Below, piece by piece: positions 22,121-31,949 of a DNA stretch of 64,000 bases. The notes beneath the pieces were generated by a model, which ran no database searches, was not told the DNA's origin, and saw only the letters and a program-made list of their open reading frames with translations. The stretch is from Paulinella micropora (lineage: Eukaryota > Cercozoa > Imbricatea > Euglyphida), in the NCBI GenBank assembly GCA_009731375.1, contig BJOX01000074.1, positions 691,786-755,785 on the forward strand, in the 5' to 3' direction. The first letter of the stretch is position 1; each line of letters begins with the position of its first letter. Position numbers and translations under genes: made by a program.

Positions 22121-23690
22121 TTAAATGTATGTATCAAAGCCATAACCGTTCTGTGCTTTCAACTTCTCCGCTTCCTTCTCTTTTAAGTCAGTCCATCCGC
22201 TGGCAAATTTAAAACGGGTTCCTTTCGCTCTTTCTAACAAAAACCGCATTGAGTGCCATCCGCAGGTATCTGAGGTATCACTCTGTTGTTTAACTTGATT
22301 AACCTTCATTAATAAATAACTAGCAGGTCGGCTTTTATCTATTAGCTGTTTCATCTGGTGTTGGAAAAGTTCAGTCGGCTCATATTCGGCTAGTGGGTCG
22401 TAGATTTCAACACTCCTTTCGCCGTTTATGCTTACCCAGACAGCCATCCAATGTTGTCCTGGTTGCGAACTTTTTTGTGTGTTCATAATAAAACCATACT
22501 TTTTTCTTTTTTTCTGGCTTTAACTGGTTGATTTGGTCGCTGGCTATCGTGCCCAAATACCAATTATGTTTTTTCATTATGTCGTCTATTTCATTCGTCC
22601 TTAATCCTTTGCCAATTCCAGACTGTTCGCCAGGGTCCTCCGTTTCACTCACCAAATCTTCATCATTACCACTTTCCTCAGGCTCTTGAACGACGGGTTG
22701 TTCTACTTTCTTTTCTTCCGCTGTATTTTTTTGTTCTGCTGTATCTTCTTCTACTACTGGATTTTCTACTTTGGCTTCTCTGTCTTTTTCTTCTCTTCTT
22801 TTATCAACCGCACTTTCTGCCCATAAATCAAACGATGACCAAGCCTGGTCGGGCGACATCATTCCCTCGTTTATAATAGGACTTGTGTATAGCCATCTTT
22901 TCAACATTTCAGAGTAATTTATCCTTCCTCCTTTTGGTGGTTTAATATCGGGGATAGTATGTCCAATAAATCGTAGTTTTTTAACCATCATTTCATTACT
23001 AGTTTTTCCTGCTCTATGCCGTTTCTGTTTTATCGGCTCAGCGAACATACCATCAATTAACTTTTCCTTTTTAGTTTGCATATGTTTCTCCTCTTCTTCC
23101 GCATCCTTTACAACAATTCCTCTCCGTCTTCTTGGCGGTCGTCCTGGCGGAGGTGGAGGTGGTGGTTTTATCATAGGTGGTGCGATTGGCACAGTTAATA
23201 ACAACCGCCTATGTCGTCGTTCAGCATTTAGTTCCTGGATAAGTCGTTGTTCCTTTTTCTTTTCTCTATCTATTTCTTCCTGTCTTTCCTTAGCATCGGC
23301 GAGGTCTTTTCTTTCCTGCCTTTTCTTATCCTCTTCAATTTCATCCCGTGCCGACTTTTCCTTTTTATCAATAGCCTCAATGAGGTCATACTTTTCTTTT
23401 TTAAGTTTGTCTAAGTGGTCTTGAATTGCGGTTCTCGTGTTCTGTTCAATCTCCGATAAGCTTTGAACTTTTCGTAGGTCTTCCTTCTTCGTCTTCGTCC
23501 TCTTTGCTTTTGGTTTATTCAAGTATTTCATAAACAGCTTAACGATTTGAAGTGTTGATAAGTCATTTGTTTTCTTTCCAAAGTTTAGATATGCTCGTTT
23601 GCCCTTTACTTTGATATATGGCCGACCATCTTTCGTTCTGTATATCCTCGGCGGTCTTTGTTTAGGTTTCTTTTTCGGCTTCATTACCAT
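22121..23690 (-). pseudogene. Adenain-like cysteine protease with long N-terminal extension, frameshifted
   Basis: The C-terminal ~120 residues hold the Ulp1/adenovirus-type protease triad: His in GQHWMAVW, Asp in VEIYDP, a Gln in KVNQVKQQ and the nucleophile Cys in SDTCGWHSM. This enzyme would mature capsid proteins. The N-terminal ~400 residues (from 23690) are Lys/Glu-rich coiled coil with a PPPPPPPG stretch and begin with a module, NFGKKTNDLSTLQIVKLFMK, shared with PLV-C at 44396. The two parts are in different frames, separated in a T-run near 22500. The gene is longer than a usual Polinton protease. Confidence 0.82.
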
Positions 23691-23747
23691 TGTATATTGT
23701 TAGTAAAAAAAATAATAGAAAGTTTAGTTTAATATTATCTGTGGGTT

Positions 23748-24067
23748 TTAAAATTTAAGTGCCCCACGACCTCGTTGCTTGCCATATCCCATATCGCTCG
23801 CAACCTTTTGAACTTTGCCAGCATAAGGAACACCAACCCTGTCCAAAGCACCAGCAAAGCGAGAGATTGTTTTGTCTTTTTTCAAATAGTTATTAATATT
23901 CCTAAATGTATTGCCAACCTGTTCCCAATTAATTTTCCCTCCTTTTGACCACATCCCTTTTGTTTCTTGCGACCAGTTTTCTTTTTTCCGCCCGCCATTG
24001 TGTTTGAGTTTCTCGTTATTTTTCCGACTGTTGGAATGACTTCAACCCTTGTTGTTTTTACGACCAT
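23748..24067 (-). pseudogene. Small basic glycine-rich protein, frameshifted
   Basis: Two overlapping frames give one likely protein: MVVKTTRV... or an internal MAGGKKKTGRKKQKG (ATG at 23998), then INWEQVGNTFRNINNYLKKD and a C-terminal VPYAGKVQKVASDMGYGKQR. Very basic, with Gly/Lys tracts, placed between the ATPase and the protease. A core or membrane-active virion peptide is possible by position only. Confidence 0.5.
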
Positions 24068-24126
24068 TATAATATATGAAAAAAATAATTAAATAAAATT
24101 ACAAAAATCGCTTGTTGAAATTATAG

Positions 24127-24144
24127 ACTATCGCAAGCGATAGT
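24127..24144. terminator. Palindrome over the ATPase stop codon
   Basis: ACTATCGC-AA-GCGATAGT, a perfect 8-bp stem with a 2-nt loop, containing the ATPase stop codon. Candidate hairpin 3'-end or polyadenylation signal. Confidence 0.5.
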
Positions 24145-24946
24145 TAAAATTCTTCCTCAGTTCGTCCGATACCGCATCCACATACAAAAAGTTAAATCTC
24201 TCTTTGGTCGCCTCGTGATATTTTTCAATGAAGTAGTCTAGGTCATAGCCGAGGTCCAGATGCTTGTGTACGAGTTCTATTTTATCAACACTCTGACCTG
24301 GAAAAATAAGAATGTAGTCCAGCTGTTTGATTGCCTCAGGTTTTAGGTCTTGTAGATATTGTGAGCTTATAATCACCTTTGACTTGAAATGCCTGTTCCG
24401 CTTCAACAAATCGCTTACTGATTTATCCCTTAAACTAGACCCCAAGTCGTCCAAAACTAGCACAACTTCGGGAGTTTGATACTTAGACGGTCTCTCCGCT
24501 GGTGCTTCTTGTTTTTTCTTTTCCTCCTTACCAAAATAAATAAACTTCGGCTTCGGTTCTTCTTGGCGGTCCTGAACAATTTCGCCTTCTTCTTGCTCTT
24601 CGTCTGGCTTATTGAGCTTGTCTAACTCATAATCAATCACACTGTATCCGTCCGTTTTCAAATATGTATATATAGCCATCGGATTTCCTTTCTGGTTAAA
24701 GTGCTTCACCATTTCTTTGTAGATGTGGTCCTTATGTATCGTGCTGGCAATAATAACAATACGGGTCTTTTTGTCGGTCGTTCGTTTCAAGATTTCAAAC
24801 AGTGCGGTCGTCTTGCCACTCTTCTTGCGAGCGAGAAGAAAAATATTGGAATACGGCTCGCCAAATAACTTATGTCTTTTTGCCAACTTGTCTCCATCTC
24901 CGTTTTGCTTAACTGGTTTCACCTTTACATTATTGATTTTCTCCAT
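24128..24946 (-). CDS. Genome-packaging ATPase (A32/FtsK-HerA type)
   Basis: 272 residues, intact. The Walker A motif is ARKKSGKTT (about residues 37-45) and the Walker B motif is VVLVLDDLG (about residue 160). Family members pump viral DNA into the preformed capsid. An acidic linker of about 25 residues separates the two motifs. The order ATPase, basic protein, protease, penton, MCP on one strand is a classic PLV morphogenesis block. The leader has its own hairpin and TCTA box (24947-25006). Confidence 0.88.
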   Translation of the reverse strand: MEKINNVKVKPVKQNGDGDKLAKRHKLFGEPYSNIFLLARKKSGKTTALFEILKRTTDKKTRIVIIASTIHKDHIYKEMVKHFNQKGNPMAIYTYLKTDGYSVIDYELDKLNKPDEEQEEGEIVQDRQEEPKPKFIYFGKEEKKKQEAPAERPSKYQTPEVVLVLDDLGSSLRDKSVSDLLKRNRHFKSKVIISSQYLQDLKPEAIKQLDYILIFPGQSVDKIELVHKHLDLGYDLDYFIEKYHEATKERFNFLYVDAVSDELRKNFNYRLR

Positions 24947-25053
24947 GTAAGAGCTTTTTTTTTCAAAAAGCCTCCTACAACCTCAAAAAACTATATATAG
25001 AAAAAAATATTTTTTATTTTACTGGCGGGGTCGTAGGGGGAGCAGGCCCCTAC
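24947..25053 (-). promoter_or_regulatory. Structured intergenic cassette upstream of the ATPase
   Basis: Read on the minus strand: a 7-bp hairpin GTAGGGG/CCCCTAC (25033-25053), then TTTTTTCTATATATAG (24991-25006), then a leader hairpin whose arms GTAGGAG and CTCTTAC (24972-24978 and 24947-24953) flank a U-run and A-run, then the ATG. The same order is found at 26308-26385. Confidence 0.55.
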
Positions 25054-25100
25054 CCGAGAAATTCTAAACAAATAACAATTCTTCCAGCTAGTTGGTCAGT

Positions 25101-25712
25101 CTAAATATTACCGCTGTCTGTTTTAAGCACTTTAAAGCTGTATTGTCCGTCGGTCCAGCCTACTACACCCAAATTGTAGCTGAGATTGGAAATGTTCGCT
25201 GTGTTGCTGTCAGCAAATGTGCCGATAATGCCGATGCGGTCCATATAAAGGATTTTCGTTTTCGTTTCCGTCGTGTCATTCATATAGTGGATAAACTTAA
25301 CATTCATTCTAGTTGGGGTAAAGCTCAATTGAATTTTTNNNNNNNNNNGGTGCTGTTCCTCCACTTAATGACCTACTAGCCCCAGACTGGCTCATATATA
25401 TCCCCCAGTTTGTATCAGCAATATCCCACATATATATACCCCGAGTACTTCCTCCGTTCGTTACTCCTTGAATACATATTTTCGCACCTAAATTCCCTGT
25501 TATCACCCCCGCGGTGCTTATGTTCATCGCCTCAGTCCAAGATACATTGTTTCCCACTGTTATTCCGCTAGCATAATTAAAAGATAGTTTGTTGCCACCT
25601 TTTGTAAATAGAAAGTTTGAGCCACTATTGCTTGATTTCCAGTTCGCACCATCATAATAAGCATCAAANNNNNNNNNNGAAAAAAATATGCTGATATTTA
25701 TAGTCTGCCATC
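25101..25712 (-). CDS. Putative virion protein, split by a misplaced contig
   Basis: The C-terminal part (25101-25338) encodes KIQLSFTPTRMNVKFIHYMN ... ending VLKTDSGNI. A possible start, MADYKYQHIFF, lies at 25712 beyond two N gaps. Between the gaps is a 320-bp copy of the fibre gene that does not belong here, so the middle of this gene is not known. The visible part is beta-rich and resembles no family I recognise. Confidence 0.4.
25339..25678. repeat. 320-bp duplicate of fibre sequence between two N gaps
   Basis: 25349-25668 is identical, by eye, to 27133-27452 in the same orientation, and is bounded on both sides by exactly 10 N. This is most simply a small contig of the fibre gene scaffolded into the wrong gap. 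Confidence 0.85.
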
Positions 25713-25715
25713 GTG

Positions 25716-25961
25716 ATGCCCTCTATACTAATGCTCATAAACTTTTTATTAATTAATATTTCTGCTCGGACCGCTTGTGATTTCTGTTCGCGAGTCAGTG
25801 TTAAAAAAAATGAAAGTTGTGTGTGGTGTATTCAAAAAGGAATAGAAACCAAATTTAAATGTGTGTATAAGCCTTTCAGCGATTGGTGTGTTAGTTTTGA
25901 TGAAGCTATTCCGCTAATATGTGCTGGTGATGCTTCTTGGTATAAAAACTCAGCTATATGA
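25716..25961 (+). CDS. Small cysteine-rich protein with signal-like N-terminus
   Basis: 81 residues. A hydrophobic start (PSILMLINFLLINISA) is followed by eight cysteines, with CDFC, a CVWC and two further Cys, like a PSI-type knot. It is on the opposite strand to its neighbours and begins 3 bp from the possible start of the previous gene, which weakens the case. A secreted or virion-surface peptide is inference. Confidence 0.35.
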   Translation: MPSILMLINFLLINISARTACDFCSRVSVKKNESCVWCIQKGIETKFKCVYKPFSDWCVSFDEAIPLICAGDASWYKNSAI

Positions 25962-25965
25962 ATGC

Positions 25966-26307
25966 TCACTTCTTTGAACTAGAAGGCGATGGAAGGCATA
26001 TCCCAATCAATAGTGTAAAAATTCCGACGTACGTGTTAGCTGTCTCACACGGAATGTTCTTTTCAGACAGCCTCACGATACAAAGGGTGATGATGGCGAT
26101 GATGATAGCCATTTGAAATAAGTATTTAATAAGTCTGCTATCGGTTTTTCGCTCAGACATACAACAGTCCCAGTTGTCTTCGTATTCGTGGTCTAATTTT
26201 TTTTCTTCCTGCTTAATTTGGACATCAATCACCCTATTTTTCAACTCTGGTGTCAGTTCGCCTCCATCTACTTCTATGACGGGTGCTGGATGTAATCTAG
26301 GGGGCAT
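25966..26307 (-). CDS. Two-pass membrane protein, 113 aa
   Basis: Starts MPPRLHPAPVIEVDGGEL. Two hydrophobic segments (LFQMAIIIAIITLCIVRL and YVGIFTLLIGICLP) close to the C-terminus are followed by PSPSSSKK. The ending G-I-x-LPSP-x-x-x-KK resembles small membrane proteins of PLVs and phycodnaviruses. An internal virion membrane or a host membrane role is possible. It is preceded by the same structured leader as the ATPase. Confidence 0.6.
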   Translation of the reverse strand: MPPRLHPAPVIEVDGGELTPELKNRVIDVQIKQEEKKLDHEYEDNWDCCMSERKTDSRLIKYLFQMAIIIAIITLCIVRLSEKNIPCETANTYVGIFTLLIGICLPSPSSSKK

Positions 26308-26385
26308 TGGGTGTAAGTGCTTTTTTTTTCAAAAACCACTTACGATCTCAAAAACTATATTGGGATTGTAAGGGCTTGTCCTTAC
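26308..26385 (-). promoter_or_regulatory. Structured intergenic cassette between fibre and membrane protein
   Basis: On the minus strand: hairpin GTAAGG/CCTTAC (26368-26385) that contains the fibre stop codon, AATATAG, then a leader hairpin GTAAGTG/CACTTAC (26337-26343 and 26313-26319) around a U-run and A-run, then ATG. It is paralogous to 24947-25053. Confidence 0.55.
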
Positions 26386-29300
26386 GGGAAAACTACTGCT
26401 CGTATTTCTGCTAATTGGTTTGCTTGGTCTTGTAATATATTAAGTAAAGTTTTATTTTCTTTTTCTAAATTAACTACTTTTTCTGATAACTCCTGTGTTG
26501 CCTTAACTATTGGTGCTATTAAATCAAAATAGTTCATTGTTTTTAATTCTTCTGTTGTCCCGTCTTCTTTTGACACTTTATGGTCTTCAACTGGATTAAA
26601 ACATATTAATTTTTTTTCAACTAATTCTTCAATATCCTGAGCAATAAATCCGCAATTCTCTCTTTTTGATTCTCTAAGTTTGAAGCACTTTGGTTTGAGG
26701 GCATTAATGAAATCTAAACCGCAGAATTCATCATCTCTTATGTCGGTTTTGTGTCTCCTGTCAGAAGTATTAACAATACCACTGCTGGTAAGTGTCGCTC
26801 TCGTGTTTGCTCCCGTGGTTTGAAAATAACAAGTTCCGTATTCCTTAAAATACATCTCATTTGTGTTTCTCTTACAAAATATGCCGTGGTTGTCGTCAGA
26901 CCATCTTATACCGCATGTAGTTGTCGTGCCGTCTGTAAAGTAAAGTTGAGCACCTGAATTGTTAATCGTTATGCTGTTGTCTGTTTGAAAGCCACCTTTG
27001 CTCCACAAAAATCCATCGTTCCCTCTCAACGACATTAAAGCAACATCACTTCCATTTTCCCACACAAAACCTTGGGTCGTGTCAGCACCCGATCTAAATC
27101 TTACAGCATGACTACTAAATCCATTTCCTGCTGGTGCTGTTCCTCCACTTAATGACCTACTAGCCCCAGACTGGCTCATATATATCCCCCAGTTTGTATC
27201 AGCAATATCCCACATATATATACCCCGAGTACTTCCTCCGTTCGTTACTCCTTGAATACATATTTTCGCACCTAAATTCCCTGTTATCACCCCCGCGGTG
27301 CTTATGTTCATCGCCTCAGTCCAAGATACATTGTTTCCCACTGTTATTCCGCTAGCATAATTAAAAGATAGTTTGTTGCCACCTTTTGTAAATAGAAAGT
27401 TTGAGCCACTATTGCTTGATTTCCAGTTCGCACCATCATAATAAGCATCAAAAACTAAGTTTATATTGTCCGAGCTCCAATTTAGCTGTTGAAATATAGG
27501 ATAAACAGATGAATGAATGAATGCTTGTATGTGCGGTCCATTTAGATTGCCACTGGTTCCATATAATTCTAATCCTCCTGTCGCAGCCGTGCCTTTTGTG
27601 TTTCTACCTATTATACACGGGACACCTAATGAAGTCGCCAATATTCGGCTGAATTCTTTTGTTCCTGCTATTGTCTGGGTTCCAGTTAATTTCACATTCT
27701 GACCGTCCAATGTATCAACATAAGTTTTATTTGCTCCGTCTGTTGAAGCCGATGGAGTGCCCACATTTGACAAAATTTGACTTTTCATATCAACTCCCGC
27801 ATTCGCAGCTATTGCCCCACTGGCTGAGAGTGTGGTTGTTGATACCCCCGCACTTGCTGTTATTGCCCCGCTAGCCGTTATGGTTCCGCTTGTTGTGAGT
27901 GTGTAGCCTGTTATGTTTCTAACATTCGTTATATCATAATTAAATGTCTTATAATCAAAATACAAACTGGCTACACGAGGTTGGCTTCTAAATGAAGTTC
28001 CACCACTTCCAGTTTTATTCACTATGAAAATGATATATCTAGCAGAAGCATTTGAAGCGGGTGTGTATGTTTTAGTTGTTTGTGAAGCCCAAGCCTGACC
28101 TGTCTGTGAATCCCATATAATGTGTATGTGATGTTATCCGCACATACCAAATGCTCGGTGTTGTTTCAATATAATTGGCAGACGAAGACCTAACATAATA
28201 ATTTTTTATTCTATATGTTGCTCCCAAGTCTATTTTTATATATTCGCCTGTGTATGCTGTTCCTCCCCAAGTATTCGTGCGGGAGTTCTGTTATATACTC
28301 CTGTCGTGTCGTTGTAGTATATAGCCGTAGTCCAATAATCGTTCTGACTGGCATTAAAAGCATAATAAGCGGGGTTGTATTCATCAGAAGCAGAAGCAAT
28401 GAAACCGCCAGATTATTGCTTGTCATAGCCTGCGGGGCGGTGTATAGAGTAAAAGCAGAAGCCCCATATTTTACATCGCCCGTCATTGTTCCACCCGATA
28501 AAGCAAGAAAGGCTCATGACCCTGTTGAATTCACCCAGTTTGAACCATTATATGTTAATAATTGACCGTTTGCTGGTGTCGTTATTATAACATCACTTAA
28601 AGCATCTATTGATTTAGTTCCTAGCCGTGTGTCAAAATCTGTATTCGCTCTTGCGGTGGTGTAGTATAAGTTAGTGCCTTCTGCGACATTGGTGGTACTT
28701 TTGGTTGCCAATCTCGTATCAAAATCCGCATTTGCTCTTGCTGTGGTATAATATAAGTTTGTGCCTTCGGATAAATTGGTGGTTGACTTAGTCGCTAGCC
28801 TTGTATCAAAATTTGAGTTATCTCTGGCTGTGGTGTAATATAAATTGGTTCCCTCTGCTAAGTTGGTTGTGCTTTTTGTTGCTAGTTGTGTATCAAACCT
28901 AGCATTAGTATAATATAAGTTTGTTCCTTCGGCTAAGTTGGTAGTTGATTTAGTCCCTAGCCTTGTATCAAAGTCTGTATTTGCTCTGGCCGTCGTATAA
29001 TATAGATTAGTTCCCTCGGCTAAGTTAGTAGTTGATTTAGTCCCTAGCCTTGTATCAAAGTCTGTATTTGCTCTGGCCGTCGTATAATATAGATTAGTTC
29101 CCTCTGCTAAATTAGTGGTTGATTTTGTTGCCAATTGAGTGTCAAACCTAGCATTAGCATAATACAAGTTTGTTCCTTCTGCTAAGTTGGTCGTGCTCTT
29201 TGTTGCTAATTGTGTGTCAAATCTCGCAGTGGTGTAATATAGGTTCGTCCCCTCTGCTAAGTTTGTAGTGGATTTAGTTGCGAGCCGTGTATCAAAGTCT

Positions 29301-29869
29301 GTATTAGCTCTCGCGGTCGTATAGTATAAATTAGTTCCTTCTGCTAAGTTGGTCGTGCTCTTGGTCGCTAATTGTGTATCAAATCTCGCAGTGGTATAAT
29401 ATAAGTTCGTCCCCTCTGCTAAGTTTGTAGTGGATTTAGTTGCGAGCCGTGTATTAAAGTCTGTATTAGCTCTCGCGGTCGTATAGTATAGATTGGTTCC
29501 TTCTTTTAAATCTGCGGTTGTTTTCAATAAAAGCCTAGCATCAAAGTCTGTATTCGCCCTAGCTGTCGTATAGTATAGATTGGTTCCTTCGGCTAAGTTA
29601 GTTGTTGATTTGTTTGAAAATCTTGTGTCAAACCGCCCATCAGTATAGTATAGATTAGTTCCCTCTTTGATGTCTGCTGTGCTTTTGGTAGCCAGTCGTG
29701 TTTCAAATCGGCCGTTGGTAAAATAAAGATTTACGGGGTCGGTATCTTCTGGCACCCTATCTGTGTTTAAGCCAATAATATTAGTGTTCGTTAAATCAAG
29801 GTTGGCTATATTTAGCGAGTCCACCGCAATTTCCTGTAATCCTAAGAGCGATTTATATTGGCTACCCAT
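26382..29869 (-). pseudogene. Long tail-fibre-like protein with S74 chaperone, frameshifted
   Basis: One fibre of about 1,150 residues in three frames. N-terminus at 29869 (MGSQYKSLLGLQEIAVDSLN), then a shaft of about 14 repeats of ~29 residues built on NLAEGTNLYYTTARANTDFD and TRLATKST (28600-29750), like T4-type and cyanophage fibres. A discoidin-like block (IDLGATYRIKNYYVRSS, about 28000-28514) holds the frameshifts. The C-terminal frame (26382-28022) ends in an intramolecular chaperone: SDRRHKTDI with the Ser and Lys five apart as in Peptidase_S74, then CGFIAQDIEELV. The S74 domain trimerises the fibre and cuts itself off. Likely host attachment. Confidence 0.8.
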
Positions 29870-29951
29870 TGTAGGTTATATTTGTTAAAAAATTGATTAT
29901 TAATAAAAACTAAATAATATTATTTTGTATAATAATATAAACAAATAGAAA

Positions 29952-30476
29952 ATGCCGAGAGGTAATAGAGAGGTCGCTATGAAGAACCTTGAAAAGGGTT
30001 GGGAGGCGAAGAAGAACCAGGCTAAGCAGAGAAAGATTGGGAGGGCGAGGGAATTACTAGCGGAGGAAGAGGCGAAAAATGTAAAAGAAATGACCAATGA
30101 CGAAAAGATGGACCACATTACTAAGAAGCAGTTGGCTAAGGATATGATTGATGGTAGGGACGGTGAGAAAAGTGAGGAGAGCAGTTCTGATGAGGAAGTA
30201 GAGCACGACTTTGTAGATATCGTCGCACGACGGGTTGCGGGTATGAAATTGAAGACCAAACAGAAGAAGGCGAAGAAAGCGGCAAAAAAGAAACTGCCTG
30301 AATTAGAAGAGAGCGAGAGTGAGAGCGAGGAAAGCGAGGAAGAGGAACAGCCTAAGAAGAGTAAAGGTAAGAAATCAAACATATCAGTTAATGTTTACAA
30401 TCAGCAACCCGAGAAATCAAAAAAAGAAATAATGATACATCTAAAATTTTTCTTAAATTCTAAATATAGTTTATGA
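29952..30476 (+). CDS. Highly charged protein, 174 aa
   Basis: Starts MPRGNREVAMKNLEKGWEAK. Lys/Arg-rich N-terminal half, a Ser/Asp/Glu patch (SEESSSDEEVEHD), a Lys/Ala-rich histone-tail-like stretch and a Glu/Ser repeat. A DNA- or RNA-condensing or scaffold protein is possible, but composition is the only evidence. It opens the rightward operon-like block with the next gene overlapping by 4 bp. Confidence 0.55.
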   Translation: MPRGNREVAMKNLEKGWEAKKNQAKQRKIGRARELLAEEEAKNVKEMTNDEKMDHITKKQLAKDMIDGRDGEKSEESSSDEEVEHDFVDIVARRVAGMKLKTKQKKAKKAAKKKLPELEESESESEESEEEEQPKKSKGKKSNISVNVYNQQPEKSKKEIMIHLKFFLNSKYSL

Positions 30477-30730
30477 ATGAAATTGAGAACTTACCGTTAG
30501 ATGTTCGTTTACACATTATGGACTACCTATATAATCATCGTATGTATGACTTCACTAGTTGCTGTGTGTGTGGATTAACTCTGTGTTTAGCGAACCGACA
30601 GATTACAGCCATTGATGATACATTTGACCGATTTTATACCTATGAGTTTTGTTCTAATTATTGTTTTGAACTAGAAAAAAAAGAAAGAGCAATATATAAG
30701 GATAAAGCATTAGGTGTTATTAAGTATTAG
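30473..30730 (+). CDS. F-box-like cysteine-rich protein, 85 aa
   Basis: The N-terminus (ENLPLDVRLHIMDYL) matches the first helix of an F-box, which binds Skp1 in ubiquitin ligases. It is followed by a cysteine cluster (CCVCGLTLC) and FCSNYCFE. Start and previous stop overlap as ATGA. The F-box is short and partial, so a zinc-binding protein is an alternative. Confidence 0.5.
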   Translation: MNEIENLPLDVRLHIMDYLYNHRMYDFTSCCVCGLTLCLANRQITAIDDTFDRFYTYEFCSNYCFELEKKERAIYKDKALGVIKY

Positions 30731-30757
30731 AACCGAGCTTCACCAAAACCGGAGGTG

Positions 30758-31729
30758 ATGGACAACAAACATAGCAATCCACAAAACAACGAACCCGAAG
30801 ATGAGGATGAAAGAAAGGAACAACAAGCACTTGAAATTCATTACCAAAAAAGATTACCAACCGATAAATGGAATACTATATGGTCGGACAAACCACGTAA
30901 ACAAGTATATGTAGATTTGGCGGATATGTCAAAACTTAAAGACAAGAAAGGAAATAAAGGCTATGCTTGGATGTTATTTTGGATTGACACTCACAGCCGA
31001 TTTTTAATAATTAAACCGCTTAAAAACAAAACTGCGAAAGAAGTTTATTTAGCTTTGAAATCAGTACCTTACACACCTGACTCTATTACAACCGACAGTG
31101 GAAGTGAATATAAAGGAGCGGTTAAAGATTATTTTAGAGATAATAATATTGACCATAGGACTGTTGAAGTGGGCGACCATCGGGCTCTTGCGATTGTGGA
31201 CCGTGTTATTAGAACTATTAGACGGTGGCTTGACATTTTATTTGAAACTAATGGCAATTTTGATTGGCTGACTTACATTTACGATATGGTGGATGCTTAT
31301 AATATGCGGTTTCATAGAACAATTCAAGCCCGACCAATTGATGTATTTAAGGGTATTAATAAAAATAAACAACGAATTCAGCGAGACCATTTAATAGAAG
31401 AATTTCAAAAGGGAGATAGGGTGAGAAAGGAATTAAAAAGGAATTTATTTTCAAAAGGCGGAAAGCAATACAGCAAGCAGATTTACACCGTAGTCGGAAG
31501 AAAGGGCTTCAAGTTGATACTCAATTCAGATGAGCTAGTCAGTCCAAGGGAATTATTAAAGACCAAATTTGACAAACCAGCAGACGAAGAAAAACAAATT
31601 AACGAACAAGTTAAAGAGATAACGAAAGAAAAGAAAACAAAAGAACAGTTGAAGAGAGAAGACATTCAACCTGAGAACATAAGGACGAGCAAAAGAGAAA
31701 AAAATGCAAAAGTAATATTAGATTTATGA
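30758..31729 (+). CDS. rve-family integrase
   Basis: Retroviral-type integrase that would insert the linear genome into host DNA. 323 residues from ATG 30758. Core acidic residues are Asp53 (VYVDLADM), Asp113 (TTDSGSEY) and, 35 residues on, Asp148 (AIVDRVIRTIRR) where most integrases have Glu. After the core, a basic C-terminal domain (KQYSKQIYTVVGRKGFKLIL) resembles the chromo/SH3-like part of Polinton integrases. No HHCC zinc finger is evident at the N-terminus. The frame is intact, unlike most large genes here. Confidence 0.88.
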   Translation: MDNKHSNPQNNEPEDEDERKEQQALEIHYQKRLPTDKWNTIWSDKPRKQVYVDLADMSKLKDKKGNKGYAWMLFWIDTHSRFLIIKPLKNKTAKEVYLALKSVPYTPDSITTDSGSEYKGAVKDYFRDNNIDHRTVEVGDHRALAIVDRVIRTIRRWLDILFETNGNFDWLTYIYDMVDAYNMRFHRTIQARPIDVFKGINKNKQRIQRDHLIEEFQKGDRVRKELKRNLFSKGGKQYSKQIYTVVGRKGFKLILNSDELVSPRELLKTKFDKPADEEKQINEQVKEITKEKKTKEQLKREDIQPENIRTSKREKNAKVILDL

Positions 31730-31949
31730 TAGTATGCTGACATTTTCAGTTCCTTTTTTATTTCGGGGACCACAGGGCCGAAGTGGTCATCGCAATAATT
31801 TTTATCGTAAAGTGCGGACGAATTTGCAGTTTTTTTTAATTTTTTTGGCACGAGGTCGCGAATTTCGTGGGATTGAATTTTCTGTTTTTCCTCGCCTGCT
31901 CGTTTTTGTGTGGACCTCACTCGTAAAAAATAAACCCTCATATTATATA
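31730..31949. other. Intergenic region, no confident gene
   Basis: 220 bp between the integrase and the coiled-coil gene. It contains a GACCAC/GTGGTC inverted repeat (near 31768-31788) and T-runs, and ends in TATTATATA directly before the next ATG. A minus-strand open frame across it lacks recognisable features. Confidence 0.4.
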
